Assembly: GCF_014490575.1 (NCBI RefSeq)
Contig: NZ_CP061033.1
Coordinates: 1-64,000, forward strand
Source: Corynebacterium zhongnanshanii
Lineage (GTDB): Bacteria > Actinomycetota > Actinomycetes > Mycobacteriales > Mycobacteriaceae
Direction of reading: 5' to 3'
DNA length: 64,000 nucleotides
Shown piece after piece: positions 11,350-19,811 of this stretch. A program made the position numbers and the translations under genes. Under the pieces are notes generated by a model that searched no databases, had not been told where the DNA came from, and saw nothing but the letters and a program-made list of their open reading frames with translations. The stretch's first letter is position 1; every line of letters begins with the position of its first letter.

Positions 11350-12459
11350 ATGAATCACGCGAAGAACACCTCGACAAAACCAGCCGCCTGGAAGGTATCT
11401 CTGGCGACGATGGTTGCCGCAGGCACTGTGTTTACCCAGGCTGCTTGTGTGGGTGGGCCGGCAACGCCGAAAGCCTCGGCGTCGGAATGTCCGGTACACG
11501 TTAATGAGGATTCAGCAACGTTGAGGATCGCCTATTTGGGTTCGCCTTTGCAGGATCTTTACGTGTATGACCAGGGATATTTGGATGCCTGCTTGCCGAA
11601 TGTGGATGTGCAGTGGGCGCGTTATCCCACGGGTCAGGATATTGTGCAGGGATTTGCGGCTCAATCGGTTGATGTGGGTGGACTCGGATCAACTCCTGCG
11701 GCAAAGGCATTGAGTAGCCCGTTGGATTTGGACGTACTTGTGCCGCGTGTGAATACCATTGTTGGTAGCACGGAGGCGCTGGTGGCGAAAAACGCAAAGT
11801 CCATTAAGGACCTGAAGGGAAAGAAAATAGCGGTGCCATTTTCTTCCACCTCGCACTACAGCCTTCTGAAGGCTCTGGAGGATGCCGGATTGGACCCGTC
11901 GCGGGATGTGACGATCACGAATATCTCGCCGGATAAGCTGCCCGCAGCGTGGTCCTCGCCGGATATCGAGGCCGCGTATGTATGGGACCCTACCCTGCAG
12001 ACCTTGAAGGAGCACGGCGGACACGTGGTCCTGACCTCGGAGGATGTGGCGAAGTTGGGTGCGCCGACCTTTAACGTGACGATGGTGTCCCGCCCATGGG
12101 CTGAGAAACACGCCGGCGTGCTGGACACGTGGCTGAAGCTTCAGGATTACGTGACCACCAAAGCCGCCGACGCCGATCCCGGCTACGTGGAGGCCGTCTC
12201 TATCCAGTCCGGCATGAAGGTGGAAGACGGCCAAAGGCAAGTCACCGGTCAGGAATATATCCCTGGCAATAGGCAGCCTGAGGAATTGGAATCTTTGGGA
12301 CATGCGTTGTACGACACGGCGGATTTCTTGTCCCAACAGTCGGAGGTATCCGGCGCGCACGAGGAAAAGAAATACGTGGATGCAACTACGCAATGGCCGT
12401 TTTATCGGGACACGTTTGCTAAAAAGTCTGCCGACCAAAAGTCCGATGATAAGAGGTAA
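11350..12459 (+). CDS. ssuA: Sulfonate/taurine ABC transporter substrate-binding lipoprotein
   Basis: This is a 369-residue exported binding protein. The N-terminus has a positive patch, a hydrophobic stretch and a QAAC site that could be lipidated, although Gln at -3 is atypical for a lipobox. The mature part has the periplasmic-binding fold of the NMT1/SsuA group (LRIAYLGSPLQDL, VDVGGLGSTPAAKAL, DLKGKKIAVPFSSTSHY, AYVWDPTLQTL). The start at 11350 avoids the overlap with ssuC that the 11323 start would create. Gene order D-C-A-B differs from the D-C-B-A order of the C. glutamicum ssu cluster. Confidence 0.83.
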   Translation: MNHAKNTSTKPAAWKVSLATMVAAGTVFTQAACVGGPATPKASASECPVHVNEDSATLRIAYLGSPLQDLYVYDQGYLDACLPNVDVQWARYPTGQDIVQGFAAQSVDVGGLGSTPAAKALSSPLDLDVLVPRVNTIVGSTEALVAKNAKSIKDLKGKKIAVPFSSTSHYSLLKALEDAGLDPSRDVTITNISPDKLPAAWSSPDIEAAYVWDPTLQTLKEHGGHVVLTSEDVAKLGAPTFNVTMVSRPWAEKHAGVLDTWLKLQDYVTTKAADADPGYVEAVSIQSGMKVEDGQRQVTGQEYIPGNRQPEELESLGHALYDTADFLSQQSEVSGAHEEKKYVDATTQWPFYRDTFAKKSADQKSDDKR

Positions 12460-12461
12460 TC

Positions 12462-13289
12462 ATGGTTCACGTTGTTAATGTATCCAAGGTTTTTGACTCG
12501 GATAAAGGGCATCCCGTTCAGGCCATTGACGACATTTCTTTGAACGTCCCCGAAGGACAAATCCTGGCTGTGGTGGGTCCTAGTGGTTGTGGTAAATCAA
12601 CGCTGCTCAAGCTCATTGCGGGCTTTGAAAAGCCGACGTCTGGCGCGGTCTATGACAAGCACGGTGAGGACATCACCGGGCCCGGGACTGATAGGGGAGT
12701 GGTGTTTCAGCAACCCACGCTCTTTCCCTGGCTGGACGTGGAGGCGAATGTGGAATTCGCCGCTACGGTCCGCGGTGCGGACGAAGGTCGCGCTATTAAG
12801 GAAGCGGCCGCGCAGCTCATCGACATTGTGGGCTTGTCTGCCGCGCGCACGCGCTATCCCCACGAACTGTCCGGAGGAATGCAGCAGCGCGCGCAGATCG
12901 CACGCGTGTTGGCCACGAGCCCGGAGGTTGTGTTGATGGACGAGCCCTTCGGTGCGCTGGACCCTTTCACCCGCGAGCAGCTTCACGCCGAACTGTTGCG
13001 CGCCTGGAATCGCTACCGGCCAACGATTGTGTTTGTGACGCACTCCGTGGAGGAGGCACTGCTGCTGGCCGATCGGGTTGTGGTGATGGCGCCGAATCCG
13101 GGACGCGTGATCCGGGAGATTGAGGTTCCGGAGTCCGTGCGTGCCACGAAGATCTCTGAGGACGTGGTGGCTGACCGCCAGAAGCTGCAGGCAATCCTGC
13201 GCGAGCATGCCAGCGATCCTGTGTTGGTAGACCTGCGGCATGCGCTGAAGGAAGCCATCGTCGATGCGCACGGTTTGGTGAGTCAGTAG
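12462..13289 (+). CDS. ssuB: Sulfonate ABC transporter ATP-binding protein
   Basis: The 275-residue ABC ATPase has Walker A GPSGCGKST near 39, Q-loop VVFQQPTLFPW near 83, signature LSGGMQQR near 136, Walker B VVLMDEPFGALD near 156 and the switch His in FVTHSVEEAL near 190. It energises the permease encoded two genes upstream. The ATG comes two bases after the binding-protein stop. It closes the operon; the 149-base gap to gyrA follows. Confidence 0.88.
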   Translation: MVHVVNVSKVFDSDKGHPVQAIDDISLNVPEGQILAVVGPSGCGKSTLLKLIAGFEKPTSGAVYDKHGEDITGPGTDRGVVFQQPTLFPWLDVEANVEFAATVRGADEGRAIKEAAAQLIDIVGLSAARTRYPHELSGGMQQRAQIARVLATSPEVVLMDEPFGALDPFTREQLHAELLRAWNRYRPTIVFVTHSVEEALLLADRVVVMAPNPGRVIREIEVPESVRATKISEDVVADRQKLQAILREHASDPVLVDLRHALKEAIVDAHGLVSQ

Positions 13290-13318
13290 CGGCGTCGGAT
13301 ATCTTCGTTGCGCAACAA

Positions 13319-13334
13319 CGTTTCACGTGAAACA
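13319..13334. other. parS: parS centromere-like site
   Basis: CGTTTCACGTGAAACA matches the 16-base ParB-binding consensus TGTTTCACGTGAAACA at 15 positions and keeps the full TTTCACGTGAAA core. It lies 13 kb from oriC, in the zone where Corynebacterium parS sites cluster, between the transporter operon and gyrA. Confidence 0.85.
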
Positions 13335-13438
13335 TCGGCCTACCCGGCGTCTCCGTCAGCCACTCTAGTTAACTGTGAAAAGCTAAATCTTTGGTAGAAT
13401 GGCTGAGTTAAATACGTCAACAGAAAGGCCCTACGCAC

Positions 13439-15970
13439 GTGAGTGACGTAACCAACGACGGCGAGACTTTTGACAGGATCAAACCGATCGATCTGCAAGA
13501 GGAAATGCAGAACAGCTATATCGATTACGCCATGAGCGTGATCGTGGGCCGTGCTCTTCCTGAAGTGCGCGATGGTCTGAAGCCGGTGCACCGTCGCATC
13601 TTGTACGCGATGTATGACAATGGCTACCGTCCCGATCGCTCCTACGTGAAGTCCGCCAAGCCCGTCGCGGACACGATGGGTAACTATCACCCACACGGCG
13701 ACTCCGCCATCTACGACACTCTCGTTCGCCTCGCCCAGCCATGGGCCATGCGCTATCCGATGGTCGACGGCCAGGGCAACTTCGGTTCCCGCGGTAACGA
13801 CGGCGCCGCCGCCATGCGTTACACCGAGTGCCGCCTGACCCCGCTGGCGCTGGAAATGGTGCGCGATATCCGCGAAAACACCGTAGAGTTCCAGCCCAAC
13901 TACGACGGTAAGACCTCGGAACCCACCGTGCTGCCGTCCCGCGTGCCGAACCTGCTGATGAACGGCTCCGGCGGTATCGCCGTGGGCATGGCCACGAACA
14001 TCCCGCCGCACAACCTGAACGAGCTTGCCGAAGCCATCTTCTGGCTGCTGGACAACCCCGAGGCCGAAGACGCGGACGCTCTGGAAGCCTGCATGGCCCG
14101 CGTGAAGGGCCCAGATTTCCCGACCGCCGGCCTGATCGTTGGTGATAAGGGCATCGAAGATACCTACCGCACCGGCCGCGGCTCCATCCGCATGCGTGGT
14201 GTGACGGAGATCGAAGAAGAAGGCAACCGTCAGATGATCGTCATCACGGAATTGCCGTACCAGGTCAACCCGGACAACCTTGTGCTGAACATCGCGGAGC
14301 AGGTGCGCGACGGCAAGCTGGCCGGCATCGCCAAGATCGATGACGAGTCCTCCGACCGCGTGGGTATGCGCATCGTCATCCGCCTGAAGCGCGATGCCGT
14401 GCCGCGCGTGGTGCTGAACAACCTGTACAAGCACTCGCAGCTGCAGACATCCTTCGGCTCCAACATGCTGTCCATCGTGGACGGCGTGCCGCGCACGCTG
14501 CGTCTGGACCAGATGCTGCGACTGTACGTGGATCACCAGATTGACGTAATTGTGCGCCGTACCCAGTTCCGCCTGGATCGCGCCGAGGAACGCGCCCACA
14601 TCCTGCGTGGTTTGGTCAAGGCCCTGGACGCCCTGGATGAGGTCATCGCCCTGATCCGCCGCTCCCAGACCGTGGACATCGCCCGCGAGGGACTGAAGGA
14701 CCTGCTGGATATCGACGATATCCAGGCTGATGCCATCCTGGCCATGCAGCTCCGACGCCTGGCCGCCCTGGAACGCCAGAAAATCATTGACGAGCTGGCG
14801 GAGATCGAAGAGGAAATCGCTGACCTGAAGGACATCCTTGCGTCCCCCGAGCGTCAGCGCACCATCATCCACGATGAGCTGGCGGAGATCGTGGAGAAGT
14901 ACGGCGATGAGCGCCGCACGAAGATCATCGCCGCGACGGGCGATGTGTCTGAAGAGGACCTGATCGCCCGCGAGAACGTGGTGGTGACCATCACCTCCAC
15001 CGGCTACGCGAAGCGCACCAAGGTGGATAGCTACAAGTCCCAGCGTCGTGGCGGCAAGGGCGTGCGCGGTGCTGAGCTGAAGCAGGACGATGTGGTTCGC
15101 CACTTCTTCGTCTGCTCCACGCACGACATCATCATGTTCTTCACAAACTTCGGCCGCGTGTACCGCCTGAAGGCCTTCGAACTGCCGGAGGCATCCCGCA
15201 CGGCCCGCGGCCAGCACGTGGCAAATTTGCTGGAGTTCCAGCCGGGCGAGCAGATCGCCCAGGTTATCCAGATTCAGTCCTACGAGGACGCTCCGTACCT
15301 GGTGCTGGCGACCGCGCAGGGCCGGGTGAAGAAGTCCCGCCTGACGGACTATGACACCGCGCGTTCTGGCGGCCTGATCGCCATTAACCTGAACGAGGGC
15401 GATTGCCTGGTGGGTGCGCAGCTGTGCACGGCGGAGGATGACCTGCTGCTGGTCTCTGAAGAGGGCCAGGCGATGCGTTTCACCGCCGATGATGAGACGT
15501 TGCGCCCGATGGGCCGCGCGACCGCCGGCGTGAAGGGTATGCGCTTCCGCGAGGACGACCAGCTGCTGGCCCTGACCGTTGTGGCTGAGGATTCCAGCCT
15601 GTTCGTGGCGACGTCCGGCGGTTACGGAAAACGCACGCCGATGTCCGAATACCCGTCGAAGGGCCGTGGCGGCTTGGGCGTGGTGACGTTTAAATACGAC
15701 GCCAAGCGCGGCAAGCTGATCGGCGCGCTGACCGTGTCCGAGGATGATGAGATCCTGGCTATGACCTCCGCTGGAGGAGTGATCCGTACCGAGGTGAAGC
15801 AGATTCGCTCCACATCCCGTGCGACGATGGGTGTGCGCCTGGTGGATCTGGGCAAGGATGTTGAGTTGGTAGCGGTGGACCGCAACGTGGAAGACGAGGC
15901 TGAGGAGACCGCGGCTGTGGTGTCCGAGAAGGGCCTTGAGGCGCAATCTGGGCAGGACAAGCTGCTCTAG
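13439..15970 (+). CDS. gyrA: DNA gyrase subunit A
   Basis: This is the 843-residue DNA-cutting subunit of gyrase. The catalytic Tyr is in AMRYTECRL near residue 127. The quinolone region reads [11 protein letters not shown], keeping the Ser and Asp whose replacement gives fluoroquinolone resistance, so this copy looks wild type there. The C-terminal half has the beta-pinwheel repeats, including the GyrA box QRRGGKG near 537. The GTG start has AGAAAGG upstream, and a -10 TAGAAT sits at 13395-13400. It is separated from gyrB by the hydrolase and sulfonate operon. Confidence 0.98.
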   Translation: MSDVTNDGETFDRIKPIDLQEEMQNSYIDYAMSVIVGRALPEVRDGLKPVHRRILYAMYDNGYRPDRSYVKSAKPVADTMGNYHPHGDSAIYDTLVRLAQPWAMRYPMVDGQGNFGSRGNDGAAAMRYTECRLTPLALEMVRDIRENTVEFQPNYDGKTSEPTVLPSRVPNLLMNGSGGIAVGMATNIPPHNLNELAEAIFWLLDNPEAEDADALEACMARVKGPDFPTAGLIVGDKGIEDTYRTGRGSIRMRGVTEIEEEGNRQMIVITELPYQVNPDNLVLNIAEQVRDGKLAGIAKIDDESSDRVGMRIVIRLKRDAVPRVVLNNLYKHSQLQTSFGSNMLSIVDGVPRTLRLDQMLRLYVDHQIDVIVRRTQFRLDRAEERAHILRGLVKALDALDEVIALIRRSQTVDIAREGLKDLLDIDDIQADAILAMQLRRLAALERQKIIDELAEIEEEIADLKDILASPERQRTIIHDELAEIVEKYGDERRTKIIAATGDVSEEDLIARENVVVTITSTGYAKRTKVDSYKSQRRGGKGVRGAELKQDDVVRHFFVCSTHDIIMFFTNFGRVYRLKAFELPEASRTARGQHVANLLEFQPGEQIAQVIQIQSYEDAPYLVLATAQGRVKKSRLTDYDTARSGGLIAINLNEGDCLVGAQLCTAEDDLLLVSEEGQAMRFTADDETLRPMGRATAGVKGMRFREDDQLLALTVVAEDSSLFVATSGGYGKRTPMSEYPSKGRGGLGVVTFKYDAKRGKLIGALTVSEDDEILAMTSAGGVIRTEVKQIRSTSRATMGVRLVDLGKDVELVAVDRNVEDEAEETAAVVSEKGLEAQSGQDKLL

Positions 15971-16046
15971 GTCTCTCGGCCGGATGCCGTGAGGGTGGCA
16001 GGTCTTGAGCCTGACGTGCTTCACGGTAACGGTTGTGATGCGAATG

Positions 16047-16070
16047 GCCCGGCTTATGGCCGGGCTTTTT
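16047..16070 (+). terminator. Rho-independent terminator after gyrA
   Basis: A 7-bp stem GCCCGGC / GCCGGGC with loop TTATG is followed by TTTTT at 16066-16070. It ends gyrA transcription about 80 bases past the stop codon. Confidence 0.85.
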
Positions 16071-16128
16071 CGCATTCTGATTAACTAGGGGTGTGAGCGA
16101 GGCCGGCACAACCCAAGGAGAAGAACCA

Positions 16129-16728
16129 ATGGCTTCAGATGATGAGAAGCAGGAGCAGGCGCGCACTGAGGGGACCGCTGAGGTGACCGCAGAGGCCCGC
16201 ACCGAGAGTGGTGCCCGGGCGGAGTGGGACGGCCAGGCGTCGGTCCCTCAGGAGACTCGGCAGCTGACGGTGTTCCGCGTGAATCCGGTGAGCGCGTTGA
16301 AGGTCGGTGCGGGGTTTGGCGTGGCGCTGTTTCTCGTGTGGATGATTGCCGTCACCATTGTGTGGATTGTGCTGAATGCTGCTGGGGTGTGGGACCGGCT
16401 TAATAATCTGCTGTCCGACCTCTTCGGGCTGGATACCTTCGGGCCGGGAGTGTACTTCGGCCTGACGGGACTTCTGGGCGTGTTGGAGGTACTGGTGGTG
16501 GTGATGCTGGCGCCGTTGGCTGCGGTGGTGTACAACGACGGGCAGAAGCTGTGGGGTGGCCTGAAGGTGGAACTTGCCGAGGATGTTGCGCCGGGTGAGC
16601 ACGAGGGTGCGGATGAGGATGCGCTCGGAGGTGTGCTTGAGGGTGCGCATGGGGGTGTGCACGAGAATAAGCACGTGGGCAAACATGAGAGCACGCATGG
16701 CAATAAACACGAGAAGAAAGAAGTCTAA
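16129..16728 (+). CDS. DUF3566 membrane protein
   Basis: The 199-residue product has a polar acidic N-terminus (about 45 residues) and a DUF3566 domain with two membrane helices (GFGVALFLVWMIAVTIVWIV near 65 and LTGLLGVLEVLVVVMLAPLAAVVY near 120). It ends in a His/Gly/Glu-rich tail of degenerate GV-H-E-H repeats. The family always sits just after gyrA in actinobacteria (mycobacterial Rv0007); its role is unknown. The start at 16129 was chosen for the perfect AAGGAG eight bases upstream, rather than GTG at 16093. Confidence 0.85.
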   Translation: MASDDEKQEQARTEGTAEVTAEARTESGARAEWDGQASVPQETRQLTVFRVNPVSALKVGAGFGVALFLVWMIAVTIVWIVLNAAGVWDRLNNLLSDLFGLDTFGPGVYFGLTGLLGVLEVLVVVMLAPLAAVVYNDGQKLWGGLKVELAEDVAPGEHEGADEDALGGVLEGAHGGVHENKHVGKHESTHGNKHEKKEV

Positions 16729-16750
16729 AAATCCTTTATGACCTGCGGAT

Positions 16751-16779
16751 TTGTTAAACTTCTCTGCACTATGTAAAGT
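16751..16779 (+). promoter_or_regulatory. Promoter of the tRNA-Ile/tRNA-Ala unit
   Basis: TTGTTA (16751-16756) and TAAAGT (16774-16779) are separated by exactly 17 bases and lie 15 bases before the tRNA-Ile. Confidence 0.65.
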
Positions 16780-16794
16780 TACATTCTGTTCAAA

Positions 16795-16871
16795 GGGCCT
16801 ATAGCTCAGGCGGTTAGAGCGCTTCGCTGATAACGAAGAGGTCCCAGGTTCAAGTCCTGGTAGGCCCACCA
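16795..16871 (+). tRNA. ileT: tRNA-Ile (GAT)
   Basis: The 7-bp acceptor stem GGGCCTA/TAGGCCC closes a cloverleaf with anticodon GAT at 16829-16831 in loop CTGATAA and T-loop GGTTCAAGTCC. CCA is encoded at 16869-16871. Position after DUF3566 is the standard actinobacterial one. Confidence 0.97.
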
Positions 16872-16882
16872 TTTGAACAAAC

Positions 16883-16955
16883 GGGGCATTAGCTCAATTG
16901 GTAGAGCATCTGCTTTGCAAGCAGAAGGTCAGGAGTTCGATTCTCCTATGCTCCA
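16883..16955 (+). tRNA. alaT: tRNA-Ala (TGC), first copy
   Basis: The acceptor stem GGGGCAT/ATGCTCC contains the G3:U70 wobble pair that identifies alanine tRNA. The anticodon TGC is at 16916-16918. It lies 11 bases after tRNA-Ile and is probably co-transcribed with it. Confidence 0.97.
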
Positions 16956-16960
16956 CAGTC

Positions 16961-17000
16961 ACCCGGCTGAGAGAACATCATTTCTCTCAGCCGGGTTTTG
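16961..17000 (+). terminator. Terminator after the first tRNA-Ala
   Basis: A perfect 15-bp stem (16961-16975 with 16982-16996, outer end ACCCGGC/GCCGGGT) has loop CATCAT and is followed by a short TTTT. It separates the two tRNA-Ala copies into independent units. Confidence 0.85.
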
Positions 17001-17038
17001 CGTTGCGTGATTGCGAGTTAAACCGCTTAACCCTTCAT

Positions 17039-17067
17039 TTGTTTCAACAGCGGTTGTGTAATAAGAT
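17039..17067 (+). promoter_or_regulatory. Promoter of the second tRNA-Ala
   Basis: TTGTTT (17039-17044) and TAAGAT (17062-17067) are 17 bases apart and end 12 bases before the tRNA, giving the second copy its own promoter. Confidence 0.6.
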
Positions 17068-17079
17068 GAACTGCTGTCT

Positions 17080-17152
17080 GGGGCATTAGCTCAATTGGTA
17101 GAGCATCTGCTTTGCAAGCAGAAGGTCAGGAGTTCGATTCTCCTATGCTCCA
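17080..17152 (+). tRNA. tRNA-Ala (TGC), second copy
   Basis: This copy is identical over all 73 bases to the copy at 16883-16955, with anticodon TGC and the G3:U70 pair. The flanking sequences differ, so the copy has its own promoter and lies beyond the first copy's terminator. Confidence 0.97.
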
Positions 17153-17158
17153 CATTTT

Positions 17159-18157
17159 TTATAGGTTCACCAGGACTTTGCCGTGAGGCTTTCCGGTGAC
17201 CGTTGTGGCCAGAGCATCATTAAGCTCCTCGAGGGGGAACACCGGTCCAACCTGGGGTTTAAAGATGCCCTCGTCGGCCAGCGTGGCGATGCGCTGAAGG
17301 TCCTCGCCGCTGGGCTGGATGAAGAGGAAGCGGTAGTTCACGCCGTAGTTCTTAGCTAGTCGTCGAACCTTGAAGCTTAATCCAGCAATAGCCAGGCGAA
17401 TGAAAGGGTTCAACCCCAAGCTTTTTGCAAAGTGTGGCTCTGGTGGGCCGGTGATACCAATGACGGTACCGCCCGGGGCAGTGAGACCAAGCGACTTCTC
17501 CAGGACTTCTCCACCTTGGGTATCCAGCACCAGGTCGAACTGTTGTCCTTTAAGCTCCTGTGCGAAGTCTTGGCTTCGGTAGTCGATGAGCGTATCCGCC
17601 CCAAGGTCCTTGAGGTAGTCGAAGTTTCGCGCTGAGGCTGTGGTGGTCACGCGTGCTCCGAGGTGCTTGGCGAGCTGGATCGCAGCGGATCCCACACCAC
17701 CGGCGCCGCCGTGGATCAACACGGAGTCTCCTTGTTGCACCTTGCCCATGGTCACGAGGGCTTGCCATGCTGTCAGTCCTACGACGGGCAGTGCTGCGGA
17801 TTCCTGTGTGCTCAGCGTGGTGGGCGCCAGAGCTATTTCTGAGGCATCAACCGCTACGTATTCTGCATACGCTCCGCTCCCGCCCACACCGACGTAGGCG
17901 TAGACCACATCACCTTTCTGGTAGTCGGTGACGCGCGCGCCAGTCTCAACGACAGTTCCGACGAGCTCACCTCCCATGGTCTGCGGGAACGAGAGGGGGA
18001 AGAGTGCCTTGAATTCGCCGTCCTGAGTGCGTGCGTCGGCATGATTGACTGCCGCGTACTCCACTTTGATGAGCACCTGGTCCTCGGCTGGTGTGGGCTT
18101 GGGTGTTGTGATGATGTCTAGTGGTTTCTTGTATCCGGTGAGAACGCCTGCGCGCAC
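17159..18157 (-). CDS. NADPH-dependent quinone oxidoreductase (zeta-crystallin-like MDR)
   Basis: This is a 332-residue medium-chain dehydrogenase/reductase without the structural zinc Cys cluster, as in the QOR branch. It has a GroES-like domain (residues 1-120) and a Rossmann domain with the nucleotide motif HGGAGGVGSAAIQLAK near 150. It probably reduces quinones or enones with NADPH. The GTG start has an AAGGAG site upstream. It is transcribed divergently from the HxlR-type regulator at 18272, with an inverted repeat between them. This is the arrangement of the redox-controlled qor2-qorR pair of C. glutamicum. Confidence 0.85.
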   Translation of the reverse strand: MRAGVLTGYKKPLDIITTPKPTPAEDQVLIKVEYAAVNHADARTQDGEFKALFPLSFPQTMGGELVGTVVETGARVTDYQKGDVVYAYVGVGGSGAYAEYVAVDASEIALAPTTLSTQESAALPVVGLTAWQALVTMGKVQQGDSVLIHGGAGGVGSAAIQLAKHLGARVTTTASARNFDYLKDLGADTLIDYRSQDFAQELKGQQFDLVLDTQGGEVLEKSLGLTAPGGTVIGITGPPEPHFAKSLGLNPFIRLAIAGLSFKVRRLAKNYGVNYRFLFIQPSGEDLQRIATLADEGIFKPQVGPVFPLEELNDALATTVTGKPHGKVLVNL

Positions 18158-18211
18158 GTGTGCTCCTTCGGGTGATCTCCGGCGCCCAAGCGCCAGAGTG
18201 ATTAAACTATG

Positions 18212-18245
18212 TAACTACTGAACCTGATGCTAGTATCGGTAGTTA
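18212..18245. promoter_or_regulatory. Candidate HxlR operator
   Basis: TAACTAC (18212-18218) and GTAGTTA (18239-18245) form an inverted repeat with a 20-base centre in the gap between the divergent oxidoreductase and regulator genes. Binding here could control both. Confidence 0.55.
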
Positions 18246-18271
18246 AGAAAAGCAACCACCTAGGACGAGTG

Positions 18272-18718
18272 ATGATTGACACCCCACGCTCCACCTGCCC
18301 CATCAACCGCTCACTCGAGCTGCTTGGGGACCATTGGAGCCTGCTCATTCTTCGCGACATTGCGCTCTACGACCGCCGCTCGTTCCGCGACATCCTCACG
18401 CATTCCGAAGAAGGCATCAGCGCCCCCATGCTCTCCCGGCGCCTCAAAGACCTGGTCAGCGCCGGCCTGCTCACCAAAGAAACTGCCGATCGCGGCAAGA
18501 AAGGCCGCTACAGCTTTACGGACAAAGGCCTGAGCGTTGTCCCCTTGCTCTTTACCCTCGCCGACCTGGGGCTCGCCCTCGACGATCGAACTCGCCCTGT
18601 CTTCACCGATTATCAATCCGACGCCCAAGCGCACCTCCCCGCCGGTGTTCGTCGAGCCCTTCAGGACCTCAGGCGACAGCACCTTGGAGAACCAACCACT
18701 CACGTACACCAGTCATAG
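18272..18718 (+). CDS. HxlR (DUF24) family transcriptional regulator
   Basis: The 148-residue winged-helix protein has the family pattern C-x-I...LLGDHWSLLILRDI near residues 9-30 and RRLKDLVSAGLLTKE near 60. The only cysteine is the one near position 9. DUF24 regulators such as YodB and QorR use a single N-terminal Cys to sense quinones or oxidants. The divergent neighbour is a quinone oxidoreductase, so redox-controlled repression is likely. The ATG at 18272 has AGGACGAG just upstream. Confidence 0.85.
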   Translation: MIDTPRSTCPINRSLELLGDHWSLLILRDIALYDRRSFRDILTHSEEGISAPMLSRRLKDLVSAGLLTKETADRGKKGRYSFTDKGLSVVPLLFTLADLGLALDDRTRPVFTDYQSDAQAHLPAGVRRALQDLRRQHLGEPTTHVHQS

Positions 18719-18753
18719 TGACCGCATAACACTTACACGGTTAGGAACCATTC

Positions 18754-19743
18754 ATGCTGAAGCCTTCCTCCACTCCACACACTCAGCACCGCGCCTTTTC
18801 ACGCTCATTCCAGGAGGGCCATCTTACGCTGGGTCTTGCCTACCCACTAGAAAACCTGGCCACGGATACGCTTAGCGAGCAGCACCCTCGCATGAACATC
18901 CTGGAACACGTGGCACTCACCCAACTCGCTGAAAAGGTGGGTTTTTCTGCAGTATGGGCGCGGGATGTTCCTCTCCACGATCCCGATTTTGGGGATGTTG
19001 GCCATATTTATGACCCCTGGACTTTCCTGTCCTATATCGCAGCATCGACGGAGACTATTGGGTTGGGGACTGCGGGCGTCGTATTACCACTACATCATCC
19101 CATAGACATCGCAAAGCAATCCGCATCGCTGGATCAGATCTCGGGCGGGCGATTCATCATGGGCGTGGTGAGCGGCGATCGGCCTATTGAATATCCCGCG
19201 TATGGAAAAGATCAAGGGGCGCGCGGGGAGGATTTTCGCGCGAGCCTGGAGTTCATCACCAAGGCCCACTCGGTCAGTTTCCGGCCGATTAACACCTCCA
19301 GTGCAACGCTGCGCGGCGCCGATGTGATCCCCAAACCCACCACTCACCACGTGCCCATGCTGGTCACGGGATCAGCCCAACAATCCATGGAGTGGATTGC
19401 AGAACACAGCGACGGGTGGATCACATATCCCAGGGGGCCGCAGCAGCAAAAAGAATTGGTGGGGAATTGGCATCGGACAGTGCGCGAGCTCACCGGGGGA
19501 TTTAAGCCTTTCGTGCAATCGCTCGGTGTGGATTTGGCGGAAGATCCGGACGCAGAAATGCAATCGCAGCACATGGGTTATCGCCTGGGACGCAATGCTT
19601 TGGTGGAGTTTTTGAGATTCCATCGGGACGCAGGGGTTAATCACGTGATTCTGGGCCTGCGCTCGAAGGACCGCCCGGTGCAGGAGGTTATAGAGGAGCT
19701 TGGGGAATACGTGCTTCCGGAGTTCTCGGCGGCACAACCGTAA
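18754..19743 (+). CDS. LLM-class flavin-dependent oxidoreductase
   Basis: This is a 329-residue luciferase-like TIM-barrel oxidoreductase using FMN or F420. Visible motifs are LAEKVGFSAVWARDVP near 52, TIGLGTAGVVLPLHHP near 94, DQISGGRFIMGVVSG near 125 and the C-terminal RDAGVNHVILGLR. It begins 35 bases after the HxlR gene and may be co-transcribed. The N-terminal 25 residues precede the core strand LTLGLAYP. The substrate is unknown. Confidence 0.8.
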   Translation: MLKPSSTPHTQHRAFSRSFQEGHLTLGLAYPLENLATDTLSEQHPRMNILEHVALTQLAEKVGFSAVWARDVPLHDPDFGDVGHIYDPWTFLSYIAASTETIGLGTAGVVLPLHHPIDIAKQSASLDQISGGRFIMGVVSGDRPIEYPAYGKDQGARGEDFRASLEFITKAHSVSFRPINTSSATLRGADVIPKPTTHHVPMLVTGSAQQSMEWIAEHSDGWITYPRGPQQQKELVGNWHRTVRELTGGFKPFVQSLGVDLAEDPDAEMQSQHMGYRLGRNALVEFLRFHRDAGVNHVILGLRSKDRPVQEVIEELGEYVLPEFSAAQP

Positions 19744-19811
19744 CAGGCTGTGCCGCGCGAGCCTCGACGTACAGATCCGGCCTACGGCTGGGGCTGCCTT
19801 CGCGCCAGCGG

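Noticed and set aside
13340..16075. 911-codon open frame on the minus strand opposite gyrA
   Set aside because: It is the mirror frame of a GC-rich gene with strong codon bias. Its protein is His/Val/Gly/Gln-rich without any domain, and gyrA on the other strand is certain.
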